NCBI RefSeq assembly: GCF_001429505.1
Contig: NZ_LMJW01000023.1
Location: forward strand, 53,579 to 117,578
Origin: Allobosea sp. Root483D1
Lineage (GTDB): Bacteria; Pseudomonadota; Alphaproteobacteria; Rhizobiales; Beijerinckiaceae
DNA length: 64,000 nucleotides
Direction of reading: 5' to 3'
Shown here: positions 16,970 through 26,036 of the stretch, in pieces
Position numbering within the stretch: position 1 is the first letter of the stretch
Layout of the letters: the number at the start of each line of letters is the position of its first letter
Made by a program: the position numbers and the translations under genes
The notes under the pieces: model-generated
Databases searched by the model: none
Seen by the model: the letters and a program-made list of their open reading frames with translations, nothing else
Told to the model about the DNA's origin: nothing

Positions 16970-17935
16970 TCAGTCGGCGAACTGGCCGGCGGCTTCGATC
17001 AGCGGACGCCAGCGGCCGATGTCGCCCTTCAGGGTCTGGGCCAGGGAATGCGGCGTGGCTTTTTCCGGCGTCGGTACTGTGCTGATGTCAATGAAGCGTC
17101 TGGCGAGCGTGGGGTCCTGTAGAGCCTTCACCAATGCTGCCGACAGCGTCTGAACCACGGAGTCAGGGGTCTTCTCAGGCACGAAAAGGCCGTGCCACAC
17201 GCTGATTTCCATGTTGGGAAGGCCGCCTTCGACTACGGTGGGCACACCGGGAAGCGCGGGGATTCGCTGCGTGCTCGTAACGGCATAGCCCTTGATGCTC
17301 TTCGACTGCAGCTGGGGCGCGGCAGTGGTGGCCTGCTCGCAGCCAAGGTCGACCTGGTTCGCCAGCAGCGCCTGCAATACCGGCCCGCCGCCCCGAAAAG
17401 GCACTTGAGTGAGCTTCTTGTCCACGGCCGCCATGAACAGCAGCCCGCAGAGTTGCGAGGAGGCGCCCAGGCCCGAATGGGCAAATGTCACATCCTGCCC
17501 GCGCGCTTTGACGTCCTTGATCAGATCCGCGAGCGATTCAGGCTGGTATCCCGGCCGGGCGATGATCGCCATGCTGGCATCCGAGACGACGCCGACTGGC
17601 CTGAGATCGGCCGTCGGATCGAAAGGCAGCTTGCGATAGAGGGTGACGGCCGTCGCGAGTCCGAGATGGTTGAGCAGGATTGTGTGTCCGTCGGGATCGG
17701 AGCGAACGGCTCGATGACTGCCGGTCGTGCCGCCGGCGCCAGCCACATTCTCCACGATGATGTTCTGGCCGAGAATGCGGCCCATTGTTTCCGCGGTCAC
17801 ACGAGCGACCGTGTCGGTCGGCCCCCCTGCGGCGAAGGGAACGATCATCGTGATCGGCCGTGAAGGATAATTCTGCGCCGCAGCCGGCGTCGCGATCGCC
17901 GCCGCCAGCACAATACCAAGAGCCAGTTTCACCAT
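16970..17935 (-). CDS. Bug/TctC-type tripartite tricarboxylate transporter substrate-binding protein
   Basis: A 321-residue periplasmic protein. The signal peptide ends in AIATPAAAQ, and family motifs follow: YPSRPITMIVPFAAGGPTD, NIIVENVAGAGGTTG, VTFAHSGLGASSQL and GVPTVVEGGLPN. Bug proteins bind carboxylates and hand them to TctAB permeases; no tctAB genes are in the window, so the permease must be encoded elsewhere. Its position directly before tarD suggests tartrate or a similar hydroxy-acid as ligand. A GGGAGG site precedes ATG 17935. Confidence 0.92.
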   Translation of the reverse strand: MVKLALGIVLAAAIATPAAAQNYPSRPITMIVPFAAGGPTDTVARVTAETMGRILGQNIIVENVAGAGGTTGSHRAVRSDPDGHTILLNHLGLATAVTLYRKLPFDPTADLRPVGVVSDASMAIIARPGYQPESLADLIKDVKARGQDVTFAHSGLGASSQLCGLLFMAAVDKKLTQVPFRGGGPVLQALLANQVDLGCEQATTAAPQLQSKSIKGYAVTSTQRIPALPGVPTVVEGGLPNMEISVWHGLFVPEKTPDSVVQTLSAALVKALQDPTLARRFIDISTVPTPEKATPHSLAQTLKGDIGRWRPLIEAAGQFAD

Positions 17936-18067
17936 CGGTGCCTCCCCGTTTTTGGTTGACGGGACGATAGAGCGAGCCGAAGGGAATATCAGCCACCGCT
18001 GGCGTGGTCATTTTTCATCAAAGCCGTTCCACTTGGGGATGGCTGAAAAAGCTCTGCCGGAGGTTTC

Positions 18068-19021
18068 GTGCGCAGTTTCGACCCCGTGTCCTTGCGCCTG
18101 TTCGTCGCCGTCTGCGAGGAAGGCAACATCGCGGCCGCCGCCCAGAGGGAAGCGATCGTGCCCTCGGCCGTCAGCAAGCGCCTCGCCCAGATGGAAAGCG
18201 AAGCCGGCGTCAGATTGTTCGAACGAGGTCGTCGCGGCGTGACGATCACGGCCGCGGGCGAAGCGCTCTGGCGTTATGCGCGGGAGTCGCTGCAGATGCT
18301 CGACCGGATCAAGTCGGACCTCGGCGCCTTTGCGCAGGGCGTGCAGGGCCAGGTTCGCGTTTTCGGCAGCAAGTCGGCGCTCGCCCAGTTTCTACCCAAT
18401 GATATAGGTCGCTTCGCCAAGATGTATCGCGACGTCCGAGTGAGCTTGGAAGAGCGCGAAATCTGGGAGGTTGTAAGAGGCGTCGAAGAGGGACGAGCGG
18501 ATATCGGCGTTTGCTGGGATGCGGTGGACTTCCGAGATCTGACCCTCTTTCCCTATCACCGGGATCACCTCGCCGTCGTCGTACCCGAGGGGCACCCACT
18601 TGCCAGCCGCGACTCGGTCGCCTTCATCGAGACGCTCGACTACGAGCATGTCGAGATCCTCGCTCGCAGCATCTTGCAGCAGCGACAACGGAGTGCTGCA
18701 GGAGCAGCTGGAAAGCAGCTGATCCACCGGATCCAGGTCTCGACGGTGGATGCTGCCTACCGGATCGTCGCCGCTGGACTGGCTGTCGCTATCGTCCCTG
18801 GCGAGGAAGCGCGCGCCGTTCAGCAGGCGCTGGGTCTGACGGTGATCCGGCTAACCGACTCTTGGGCCCGCCGCCAATTTGTCATCTCGGTAAGGAACAG
18901 GGGACTATCGCTTCCTGCCAGTCTTTTGGTCGAAAACCTCCGAGATGCGGCCGGCGCCGCCAACATCGAACCGCGAGCACGTCCAATGTCTGCAGTCGGG
19001 CTACCATCGGATGTCAGGTAA
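18068..19021 (+). CDS. LysR family transcriptional regulator of the tartrate locus
   Basis: A 317-residue LysR protein: N-terminal helix-turn-helix (FVAVCEEGNIAAAAQRE, then SAVSKRLAQMESEAGVRLF) and a periplasmic-binding-like effector domain. The GTG start at 18068 follows GGAGG. It is divergent from the Bug binding protein and tarD, so it most likely controls them in response to tartrate. The last dozen codons and the stop lie inside a dispersed repeat copy (18985-19028), so the natural C-terminus may have been changed by the repeat. Confidence 0.9.
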   Translation: MRSFDPVSLRLFVAVCEEGNIAAAAQREAIVPSAVSKRLAQMESEAGVRLFERGRRGVTITAAGEALWRYARESLQMLDRIKSDLGAFAQGVQGQVRVFGSKSALAQFLPNDIGRFAKMYRDVRVSLEEREIWEVVRGVEEGRADIGVCWDAVDFRDLTLFPYHRDHLAVVVPEGHPLASRDSVAFIETLDYEHVEILARSILQQRQRSAAGAAGKQLIHRIQVSTVDAAYRIVAAGLAVAIVPGEEARAVQQALGLTVIRLTDSWARRQFVISVRNRGLSLPASLLVENLRDAAGAANIEPRARPMSAVGLPSDVR

Positions 19022-19028
19022 TGGCGCT
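18985..19028 (+). repeat. 44-bp dispersed repeat copy overlapping the end of a gene
   Basis: Left arm AATGTCTGCAGTCGGGCT, right arm GATGTCAGGTAATGGCGCT, spacing 25. This copy supplies the last codons and TAA stop of the LysR gene. Confidence 0.8.
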
Positions 19029-19085
19029 CGGGCGACCTGAAGATGGTTACTGCCGCGTTGTTGTTGAGGCCGACAGCGGCTTCCA

Positions 19086-19502
19086 TCATCGATCCTCGCG
19101 CTCAACCCGCACGGAAACCGACCCCGCGCGATCGAAGATTGACGCACCGCCCTTCACCTCTCCGAGGATGACGATGCCGGGTTGAGGGACCTGACCGTCG
19201 CGATAGTAGACGACGAAGTGGTCCGGCCCCCACAGACCGATCGTGCCGTTCTTGAAGGCCCGCTGGCGCGCCGCCGCTGGCAAGCCGGCAGGCAGGCTTC
19301 CCGTCTTCTCTTGTCGCAGATGATCCGTCATGGGGATGGTCAGCGGCAGCATGCCTAGCAACGTCTTGGTGGTGGCGTTGTCGATGAGGTCAGCCGTGAC
19401 CGAACCCCACTCCGACGAGATCTTGATGCGTTCCTGAGCCATGGTTGCTCCCATTGTTCCAAGGAATATCGCGCCGGCGATCCGAATGGTCCTCAGCGGC
19501 AT
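19086..19502 (-). CDS. Exported cyclophilin-like domain protein
   Basis: A 138-residue protein with a short signal peptide (AIFLGTMGATMA) and the cyclophilin-like fold pattern: WGSVTADLIDNATTKTLLGM, PLTIPMTDHLRQEKTG, then GTIGLWGPDHFVVYY and IVILGEV. Family members are small beta-barrel proteins of unclear biochemical role, often next to oxidoreductase or hydrolase genes. GGAGG precedes ATG 19502. It lies 78 bases beyond the end of the Tat-exported hydrolase gene on the same strand and could be the last gene of that operon. Confidence 0.8.
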   Translation of the reverse strand: MPLRTIRIAGAIFLGTMGATMAQERIKISSEWGSVTADLIDNATTKTLLGMLPLTIPMTDHLRQEKTGSLPAGLPAAARQRAFKNGTIGLWGPDHFVVYYRDGQVPQPGIVILGEVKGGASIFDRAGSVSVRVEREDR

Positions 19503-19579
19503 TGTCCGGTCCTCCTGATTAGCTGTCGTTTCAAGGCCCGCCGGTCGAGCTGCGAGGCATGGCTCCGCGTGCTTCGCGA

Positions 19580-20677
19580 TCAGGCGACGAGATGCCGGTC
19601 GAAGAAGCTCGCCAGCTTGTCGAAGGGGATCACGTCGGTCTTGTCGTAGAGATCGACATGGCTGGCGCCGGGGATGATCATCAGCTCCTTCGGCTCTGCC
19701 GCGGCCGCATAGGCGGTCTCGGCGAAGTACCTGGAATGCGCCTTCTCGCCGTGGACGAACAGGACGGGCCGGGGTGCGATTTCCTTGATGTGGGTGAGGA
19801 TCGGCATGTTCATGAAGGAGAGCGGCGTGGTCTGCGTCCAGGAATTGCCGGAGTTCACCGCGCGCGGGTGATAGCCACGCGGGGTGCGGTAATAGTTGTG
19901 GTAGTCGACCATGAACTGGGCCTCGCCGCCCTTGAGATCGTTATAGGGCGGCTGGTAGGCCGGCGTGCCTTTGGCCGCGTCCTCCCAGCGCTGCCGGCTG
20001 AGCTGTTCCAGCGTCTTTGTCCGCTGTTCAAGCGTCACGCTGTCATTGTACCCTTTCGACATGACGCGGGTCATGTCGTACATCGTGCTCGCGACCACGG
20101 CCTTGACCCGCTTGTCGACTGCGACGGCATTCAGCGCCATTCCGCCCCAGCCGCAGATGCCGATGACGCCGATGCGCTCGCGGTCCACCATTGGCTGCAG
20201 GCCGAGGAAGTCCACGGCTGCACTGAAGTCCTCGGTGTTGATGTCCGGCGATGCGACGTTGCGGGGCTCGCCGGTGCTCTCACCCGTGAACGACCCATCA
20301 AAGGCCAGCGTCGCGAAGCCGCGCTCGGCCAGGGACTGGGCATAGAGACCGGACGACTGCTCCTTCACCGCGCCGAACGGGCCCCCGACAGCAATCGCGG
20401 CAAGCCGGTCAGCGCCGCGTGTCTTGGGCAGGTAGAGGTCGCCCGAGAGGGTCAGGCCGTAGCGGTTCTTGAAGGTCACCTTGCGGTGGTCGACCTTATC
20501 GCTGCGAGGAAAGGTCTTGTCCCAGCTAGCCGAGGGGGCCTGGGTCTGCGCCTCGGCGTTCCGGCCGAGCGAGGCGGCAGCGGCGATCGCCACGCCCACG
20601 CCAATCAGCTTCATGAGGCCGCGACGGTCCAGGCGAGCGGATCGATCATTCCGGGATGCTGTGTGTTCGTGGGTCAT
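19580..20677 (-). CDS. Tat-exported alpha/beta hydrolase with Cys nucleophile (dienelactone hydrolase/YcjY-like)
   Basis: A 365-residue protein with a twin-arginine leader (DRRGLMKLIGVGVAIAAAAS). The hydrolase domain has VGGPFGAVKEQSSGLYAQSL, FDGSFTGEST, and the nucleophile elbow GICGWGG, where Cys replaces the usual Ser. A late Asp and His are plausible in HGEKAHS and GASHVDLYD. Substrate unknown. The gene starts 24 bases after the MFS gene stop, so the two form an operon probably controlled by the divergent LysR at 22008. Confidence 0.85.
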   Translation of the reverse strand: MTHEHTASRNDRSARLDRRGLMKLIGVGVAIAAAASLGRNAEAQTQAPSASWDKTFPRSDKVDHRKVTFKNRYGLTLSGDLYLPKTRGADRLAAIAVGGPFGAVKEQSSGLYAQSLAERGFATLAFDGSFTGESTGEPRNVASPDINTEDFSAAVDFLGLQPMVDRERIGVIGICGWGGMALNAVAVDKRVKAVVASTMYDMTRVMSKGYNDSVTLEQRTKTLEQLSRQRWEDAAKGTPAYQPPYNDLKGGEAQFMVDYHNYYRTPRGYHPRAVNSGNSWTQTTPLSFMNMPILTHIKEIAPRPVLFVHGEKAHSRYFAETAYAAAAEPKELMIIPGASHVDLYDKTDVIPFDKLASFFDRHLVA

Positions 20678-20700
20678 GGCATGCTCCTTTGCGGTTGAGG

Positions 20701-21885
20701 TCAGTTCGGCTTGAGAAGGGATCGGCCGCCGCCGATCAGCAGGACGGCCACGGCGGCGAGTGCGACGCTTCCTGCGAAGGTTGCGGCGATCGAAAGAGTG
20801 TCGAGCAGGATGCCGCCGAGGACTGCGCCCAGCAGGATCGAGGCCTGGATCGCGGCCACCATCAGGCTGCCGGCGGCCTCAGGCTCATCGTCGACGGTCC
20901 GCGACATCCAGGTCATCCAGATCACCGACATCGCGGTGTTCGTCGCACCCCAGATCGCCAGGAACATGCCCGCAGCGACAACCGAACTGCCCAGTAGCAG
21001 CAGGCCGAGCGTGCAGCCGGCCATGACGAGGGCGGGAAGCCTGAGCCAGGGCGCGATGCTGCCGGTAAAAAACCGACCGGACGCCCAGGTGCCGGCGAAT
21101 CCGGCGCAGCCCAGCAGGAGCAGGAGCATCGAGAGGACGGCGACGTCGGCGCCGGTAACCTGCTCCAGGAAAGGGCGCAGATAGGTGAACATGGTGAAAG
21201 CCGAGCCCCAGGACAGCATCGCCGCGACGAGGCCGCGCCGGAAATGTGGACGCGCAAGCAAGCCGATCATGCCGCGGAAGTCCTGTCGGCCGCGGGCGGG
21301 GAGAGCCGGCAGCGAGATCAGGTGCCAGGCGAGATTGACGGCGACGATCGGGACCAGCATCCAGAAGACGGCGCGCCAACCAAGCAGGCCGCCGAAATAG
21401 CTGCCGATCGGGGCGGCGAAGGCGGCCGCGATCGCTTGGCCGCCGTACATGAGAGCCAGCGCCCGCGGCATGTCGGCGGCGGGGACCAGCCGCATGAGGA
21501 CGGCCGTGGCCAGCGCCCAGAAGCCACCGATGCAGATGCCCAGCAGCGCGCGGCCCAGCATCAGCATGGCGAAATTCGGAGAGGCCGCGACCAGAACGAG
21601 CGACAGCAGCATGAGCGCCGTCATCGCAACCAGCACCCATTTGCGATCGAGCCGACCGGCGACGGTCGTGACGAGTATGCTCGCAGCAATCGCGAAAAGC
21701 CCGCTGACCGAGGTCGCCTGCCCGGTCTGGCCCTCGGTCGCGTTCAGCCCGGCCGCCATCGGCGTGAGCAGGCTGACCGGCATAAACTCCGAGGCGATGA
21801 GCATCGCGACGCAAAGCGCCATCGACAGGACGGCGCCCCAGGCGGCGGCGGGCCTACCCTCGTTCATGGTCGTAACGGCTGCCAT
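20701..21885 (-). CDS. MFS transporter, DHA1 type (NepI/AraJ-like)
   Basis: A 394-residue protein with twelve predicted membrane helices. It shows AAGLNATEGQTGQATSVSG near the first loop, the motif-A-like VAGRLDRKWVLVAM, and motif-C-like helix 5 sequence ALMYGGQAIAAAFAAPIG, all typical of the DHA1 subgroup containing the purine-nucleoside exporter NepI and sugar exporter AraJ. It most likely exports a small molecule by proton antiport. It is first in an operon with the Tat-exported hydrolase and is divergent from a LysR gene. Confidence 0.9.
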   Translation of the reverse strand: MAAVTTMNEGRPAAAWGAVLSMALCVAMLIASEFMPVSLLTPMAAGLNATEGQTGQATSVSGLFAIAASILVTTVAGRLDRKWVLVAMTALMLLSLVLVAASPNFAMLMLGRALLGICIGGFWALATAVLMRLVPAADMPRALALMYGGQAIAAAFAAPIGSYFGGLLGWRAVFWMLVPIVAVNLAWHLISLPALPARGRQDFRGMIGLLARPHFRRGLVAAMLSWGSAFTMFTYLRPFLEQVTGADVAVLSMLLLLLGCAGFAGTWASGRFFTGSIAPWLRLPALVMAGCTLGLLLLGSSVVAAGMFLAIWGATNTAMSVIWMTWMSRTVDDEPEAAGSLMVAAIQASILLGAVLGGILLDTLSIAATFAGSVALAAVAVLLIGGGRSLLKPN

Positions 21886-21959
21886 CGCAAGCGCCTCCCT
21901 TATCGATGGAGATGATCTAGCAGTTCAGTAATCCTTCTATTAGTCGTCGCAAACAGATT

Positions 21960-21977
21960 GAACTGATCGAACAGATC
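21960..21977. promoter_or_regulatory. Tandem 9-bp direct repeat in the LysR/MFS divergent region
   Basis: GAACTGATC (21960-21968) is followed at once by GAACAGATC (21969-21977), 31 bases before the LysR start. It is a candidate regulator site. No clear T-N11-A palindrome was identified. Confidence 0.35.
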
Positions 21978-22007
21978 GAATAATAGAGCCGTGCGTGAGG
22001 GGCCCAT

Positions 22008-22901
22008 ATGTCGATCGGCGACCTGAACAGGCTTCGATGGTTCCAGCTCGTGGCGGAGGAGCGAAGCTTTACGCGCGCTGCTGCTCGGCTCGGCGTGGCC
22101 CAGTCAACGCTCAGCCACTCCATCAAGCAGCTCGAAGCACAGATGGGCATCCGGCTATTGACGCGGACAACGCGCAACGTTGCGTTGACCGAGGCGGGCG
22201 AGCGGCTCTTGCAGACGATCGCGCCGCGCCTGGCGGAGATCGACGAGGAGATCGCCGCGCTATCCGCGTTTCGCGACAAGCCCTCTGGTTCTATCAGGCT
22301 GACGCTATCGGATCACGCCCTGGACCGCGTCGTCTGGCCGAAGCTTAAGCCCGTCCTGCACGACTATCCCGACGTCACCGTCGAGCTGATCCTCGACAGC
22401 ACGTTCCGCAACATTGTCGAGGAAGGCTTCGACGCCGGCGTTCGTCTGGGCGAGAGCGTCGAAAAGGATATGATAGCCGTCCGGATAGGGCCTGACTGGC
22501 GCCTGGTCGCGGTCGCCTCACCGGCCTATCTCGCTGCCCGCGGCACGCCGGGCCATCCGAAGGACCTCGTCGGGCACGCCTGCATCAACATGCGCCACGA
22601 GAGCGGGGGCGGACTTTATGCCTGGGAGTTCGAGAAGGACGGGCAGGAACTGCGAGTGCGGGTGAGTGGTCAGCTCACCTTCAACAACTCCTACGCGATG
22701 ATCGACGCGGCCGTGAGCGGCTTCGGCATCGCCTACGTCCCGAACGACATCGTCGAGCGAGAGATGGGATTCGGGGCTCTGGTACAGGTGCTCGACGACT
22801 GGTCGCCCCTCTTCGACGGCTACTTCCTCTATTACCCCAGCCGCCGGCAGAACCTCCCGGCTTTCAAGGTGATTGTCGAGGCGCTGAGACACCGGGAGTG
22901 A
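22008..22901 (+). CDS. LysR family transcriptional regulator
   Basis: A 297-residue LysR protein of the DsdC/YafC-like subgroup. The helix-turn-helix reads FQLVAEERSFTRAAARLG and QSTLSHSIKQLEAQMGIRLL, followed by TRTTRNVALTEAGERLL and an effector domain with YAWEFEKDGQELRVRVSG. It is divergent from the MFS/hydrolase operon and probably regulates it. Start ATG 22008 is 122 bases from the MFS start. Confidence 0.92.
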   Translation: MSIGDLNRLRWFQLVAEERSFTRAAARLGVAQSTLSHSIKQLEAQMGIRLLTRTTRNVALTEAGERLLQTIAPRLAEIDEEIAALSAFRDKPSGSIRLTLSDHALDRVVWPKLKPVLHDYPDVTVELILDSTFRNIVEEGFDAGVRLGESVEKDMIAVRIGPDWRLVAVASPAYLAARGTPGHPKDLVGHACINMRHESGGGLYAWEFEKDGQELRVRVSGQLTFNNSYAMIDAAVSGFGIAYVPNDIVEREMGFGALVQVLDDWSPLFDGYFLYYPSRRQNLPAFKVIVEALRHRE

Positions 22902-22939
22902 AACCCCTCCGAGTCAACATCGCTGAGCGGCCATGCGCG

Positions 22940-22983
22940 GATGTCCGATTTGCGACGCATCTCAAATGTCTGGTTGTGGCGCA
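22940..22983 (+). repeat. 44-bp dispersed repeat copy
   Basis: Left arm GATGTCCGATTTGCGACG, right arm AATGTCTGGTTGTGGCGCA, spacing 25. It lies between converging genes. Confidence 0.8.
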
Positions 22984-23031
22984 TCCCGCTACCAAACCCA
23001 TTGGTCGGCCTATTTTGCGCATCAGGCAAGT

Positions 23032-24414
23032 TTAGAAGGTTAGAGTTGCCCAGCCCGCGGCGAAGGATCCATCAACTCCGCCTGCCTGCCTGATCCGCTC
23101 GCCAGGTTTGTAGCTGACGAACGTTCCGCCCAGCGTGATATGTTCGGCCAAGGCCCATTCGACCGTCGTGGAGACCTGCTGGCCGACGTAACGGCCTGCT
23201 CCGCCGGCAGTCCGGGCTACGGGGGTTACCGCCGGCCCATAGAAGGCGTCCGCCTTGTTCTGCTTCCAGAGCGGGTTCCAGCCGACGGTCAATTTGACCT
23301 TCGGCAAAATGGTCAGCGTGATGTTCGGCTGGATGTCGAGGAGGTTTGCCGGCCCTATGAGGTTCGCCTCTGAAAAATAAGGCAGCTTTGGAAAGAGCGG
23401 ATTAAAGGTGCCGAGCTGGCCGTCGCGCAGGTTGCCGTCGCCGCTGATCGCGTCGGCGTTTAGCCCGATGCGTGGCGCGAAGGGCAGTTCCGACAACTTG
23501 TAGCCGAGCTCTGCCGACGCGGTCCAGGCGCGGATATCGGCCTGGCCGAAGCGGCCGAACTGGACCGCGCCTTCGACATTCCAGTCGAAGCCCGCAGCCT
23601 TGCCGAAAAGCCGGCCGCCCAGCGTGTGACGGCGTTCAACGGCCGTGCCCTGGGCGAAGCGGGCATTCTCACGTTTGAGGCCAAGATAATAGAGGTCGGC
23701 CTTGAGCCCGGTGACGCCAGGGACGGGCGCGGTCGCATACAGGCCCCAAAAAGCTTGCGCGGGGTCGGACCGGTCGTCGAACAGGCCGGCCATCGGTACC
23801 ACCGGCCTCACCAGAAAGCCGTCGATGCGCAGGTCGGGGCCGTCGATCCACGCTGCGCGGATGCCATCGAAGGCGCGACGCACATTGGGGCTTTCACGCA
23901 CTGAGACGAGCCGTGACGAGCCGAAGCTCATCTCCTGACGACCGCCGCGGACCATGACAACGCCGCTCGCGACAGGCAGGCTCAGCTCTCCGTAACCCTG
24001 CAGGAGATCCAGCCGGTCGAGCTGCGTGCCCGGCGGGGTGACAGCCCAGATCGGTGCCTGGCCGCTGACGAATTCGACGAAGCTGCGAAGATAAGGACCC
24101 AGCTTCAGGTCTGCCGAGAGGAAGGACCGGACCAACAGGCCGTTGTTATGGGCCGGGGCCGCCAGGCCGAAGACCGGCTGCCGGGAAAATTCCGGGCGGA
24201 TGCGCAATTGCCCGCCGAGGCTCAGGGAGACCGATCCGTCAGGCGACAGCGGTATGTCCTTCACCATCGCGAACGGATCGGCCTTCGCTTTCGTGCAAGC
24301 GGTGATGCCTGCTTTCGGCTCCGGATCGCAGTGCGTCTCCGCCTGGGACAGTGCAGCGCCCGCGCTGCCGAGCCAGCTCAGCGCGCCGGCAACGGCCATC
24401 GCGCGGCACCTCAT
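23032..24414 (-). CDS. Alginate_exp-family outer-membrane channel
   Basis: A 460-residue protein with a signal peptide (AMAVAGALSWLGSAGAALS) and a beta-barrel pattern ending in Phe (GWATLTF). Segments such as LGGQLRIRPEFSRQP, LDLLQGYGELSLP and VRGGRQEMSFGSSRLVSVR match the alginate-export porin family, which includes uptake and efflux channels for varied small substrates. Its start overlaps the MFS stop by 4 bp (ATGA), so it is the last gene of the long minus-strand operon and likely gives the pathway its outer-membrane pore. Confidence 0.87.
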   Translation of the reverse strand: MRCRAMAVAGALSWLGSAGAALSQAETHCDPEPKAGITACTKAKADPFAMVKDIPLSPDGSVSLSLGGQLRIRPEFSRQPVFGLAAPAHNNGLLVRSFLSADLKLGPYLRSFVEFVSGQAPIWAVTPPGTQLDRLDLLQGYGELSLPVASGVVMVRGGRQEMSFGSSRLVSVRESPNVRRAFDGIRAAWIDGPDLRIDGFLVRPVVPMAGLFDDRSDPAQAFWGLYATAPVPGVTGLKADLYYLGLKRENARFAQGTAVERRHTLGGRLFGKAAGFDWNVEGAVQFGRFGQADIRAWTASAELGYKLSELPFAPRIGLNADAISGDGNLRDGQLGTFNPLFPKLPYFSEANLIGPANLLDIQPNITLTILPKVKLTVGWNPLWKQNKADAFYGPAVTPVARTAGGAGRYVGQQVSTTVEWALAEHITLGGTFVSYKPGERIRQAGGVDGSFAAGWATLTF

Positions 24415-26036
24415 GCGACCGGGCCGGGTGTCGGCGTTTTCGGATCGATCGTCAGGAAGTGGCGCACGACCGGCTTCTCCGGGCCTATATGGAACCGGAT
24501 CGCCTCGTTCTGCAGGTCGGCGTCGGCCTTCGAGACGCGCTTGTGCTGGCGCAGATGTTCAGCCCAGGACTCGACCATGAACCACTCGACGATGCCCTCA
24601 GGATCGGCCGCATCCTCGGTGACGCCCCAGCCATAGGCGCCGTCGCGGCGGCGCTCCGCCGAGAGCTGGTTCAGCGCGGCGAGAAAAGCCGGTCGGTCCA
24701 GTTTGGCGACGCGGTATTCGATCAGGATCAGGACGGGGCCGCGATCATGGTCCACAGGTTCGGCCGTCAGCGGCTCAGGCCAGTGGTTGGAGGCGACGAG
24801 GTCGGCCTCGCCCCTGGGAAGCTTGACGCGGTGAAACACGACGCCCGCGACCAGCAGGCAGCCGGCGCCAGCGAGCAGCGTGGCCGGCACACCGATCTCC
24901 TGCGCGACGAGGCCCCAGCCCAGGCTGCCGGCCGTCATCGCGCCGTTGAACACGGTGAGGTAGACCGCCAGTGCTCGCCCGCGGACCCAATTCGGCAGGA
25001 TCGCCTGCGCCGCGCCGTTCAGCGTCGTCAAGGCAACGATCCAGGCTGCGCCGAGCAGCAGCAGGACAGCCAGCGCCACGGGCTTCGGCGGGGCGAGCGC
25101 GAGCGCCGCCATGACGAGCGCGGTCACGATCGCAACACCGAGCAGCAACTGGTCGGCGTCCATCTGTTTGCGCAGGGCCGGCAGCACCAGCGCGCCGCCG
25201 ATCGCGCCTGCCCCGACGCAGCCGAGCATGATGCCGTAGAAACGGGCATCCCCGCCGAGCAAGGTACGGCCGACCAGCGGCAGAAGTGCCCAGACCGCGC
25301 TGGCGCAGGCGAAGAAGACAGCCGTCCGCAGCAACACCACATGCAATTCGCGGCTTGCACGAGTGTAGCGCAGCCCGGCACGGAAGGCGCCGGCAAAACG
25401 CTCCGACAAGGCGTCGTCGGCACCCTGCGCGCGAGGCCACCAGATCAACGCAGCGATAACGAAGACGTAGCTGAGAACGTCGGCGCCATAGGTGACGGCA
25501 GCTCCAAACGCAGCCAGAAGCAGGCCGCCAGCTGCGGGGCCGATCGAGCGCGCGATATTGATGCCGAGCGAGTTCAGCGCGACGGCGTTCTTCACATCCG
25601 ACCGGCGAACCAGTTCGGGCACGATCGCCTGCCAGGTCGGCCCCATCAGGGCAGCGCCGATGCCGCCGATGAAGGTCAGGGCGACGATCGAACTGATTGT
25701 CAGCAGCCCCAGATGCGACAGTGCCATCAGGCTGATGCTGACGGCGGCCAGCAGAAGCTGGATCGCGATCAGGAACTTTCGGCGGTCGAGAATGTCCGAG
25801 AGCACGCCGGCCGGGATGGCCAGTAGGAAGATCGGGAGCGTGCCGGCGGCCTGAACCATCGCAATCGCTGCCGGCGAAGCGGAGAGATCCGTCACCAGCC
25901 AGGAACTGGCGACGTCCCGCATGAAACTGCCGGTGTTCCCGAGGACGGTAGCGGCCCACAGCACGGCGAAGACGGGCTGTTTCAGAGGCGAAAACGCGCC
26001 CGCCTTGGCGGCCGCCTTGGGCACGGCATCGCTCAT
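24411..26036 (-). CDS. MFS_3 (EntS-like) transporter with C-terminal monooxygenase-like domain
   Basis: A 541-residue protein. Residues 1-415 are a twelve-helix MFS transporter of the EntS type (FAVLWAATVLGNTGSFMRDV, then IPAGVLSDILDRRKFLI). Residues 430-530 are a cytoplasmic domain resembling antibiotic-biosynthesis-monooxygenase (ABM) folds: VLILIEYRVAKLDRPAFLAA and GIVEWFMVESWAEHLRQHKR. Similar tails occur in some MFS_3 proteins. The start and stop overlap both neighbours by 4 bp, indicating translational coupling with the DoxX protein and the porin. Substrate unknown. Confidence 0.88.
   Translation of the reverse strand: MSDAVPKAAAKAGAFSPLKQPVFAVLWAATVLGNTGSFMRDVASSWLVTDLSASPAAIAMVQAAGTLPIFLLAIPAGVLSDILDRRKFLIAIQLLLAAVSISLMALSHLGLLTISSIVALTFIGGIGAALMGPTWQAIVPELVRRSDVKNAVALNSLGINIARSIGPAAGGLLLAAFGAAVTYGADVLSYVFVIAALIWWPRAQGADDALSERFAGAFRAGLRYTRASRELHVVLLRTAVFFACASAVWALLPLVGRTLLGGDARFYGIMLGCVGAGAIGGALVLPALRKQMDADQLLLGVAIVTALVMAALALAPPKPVALAVLLLLGAAWIVALTTLNGAAQAILPNWVRGRALAVYLTVFNGAMTAGSLGWGLVAQEIGVPATLLAGAGCLLVAGVVFHRVKLPRGEADLVASNHWPEPLTAEPVDHDRGPVLILIEYRVAKLDRPAFLAALNQLSAERRRDGAYGWGVTEDAADPEGIVEWFMVESWAEHLRQHKRVSKADADLQNEAIRFHIGPEKPVVRHFLTIDPKTPTPGPVA

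Noticed and set aside
24351..25826. 491-codon plus-strand open frame
   Set aside because: It is antisense to the MFS_3 transporter gene and its protein is a low-complexity Arg/Gln/Asp mix with no domain; a high-GC shadow.
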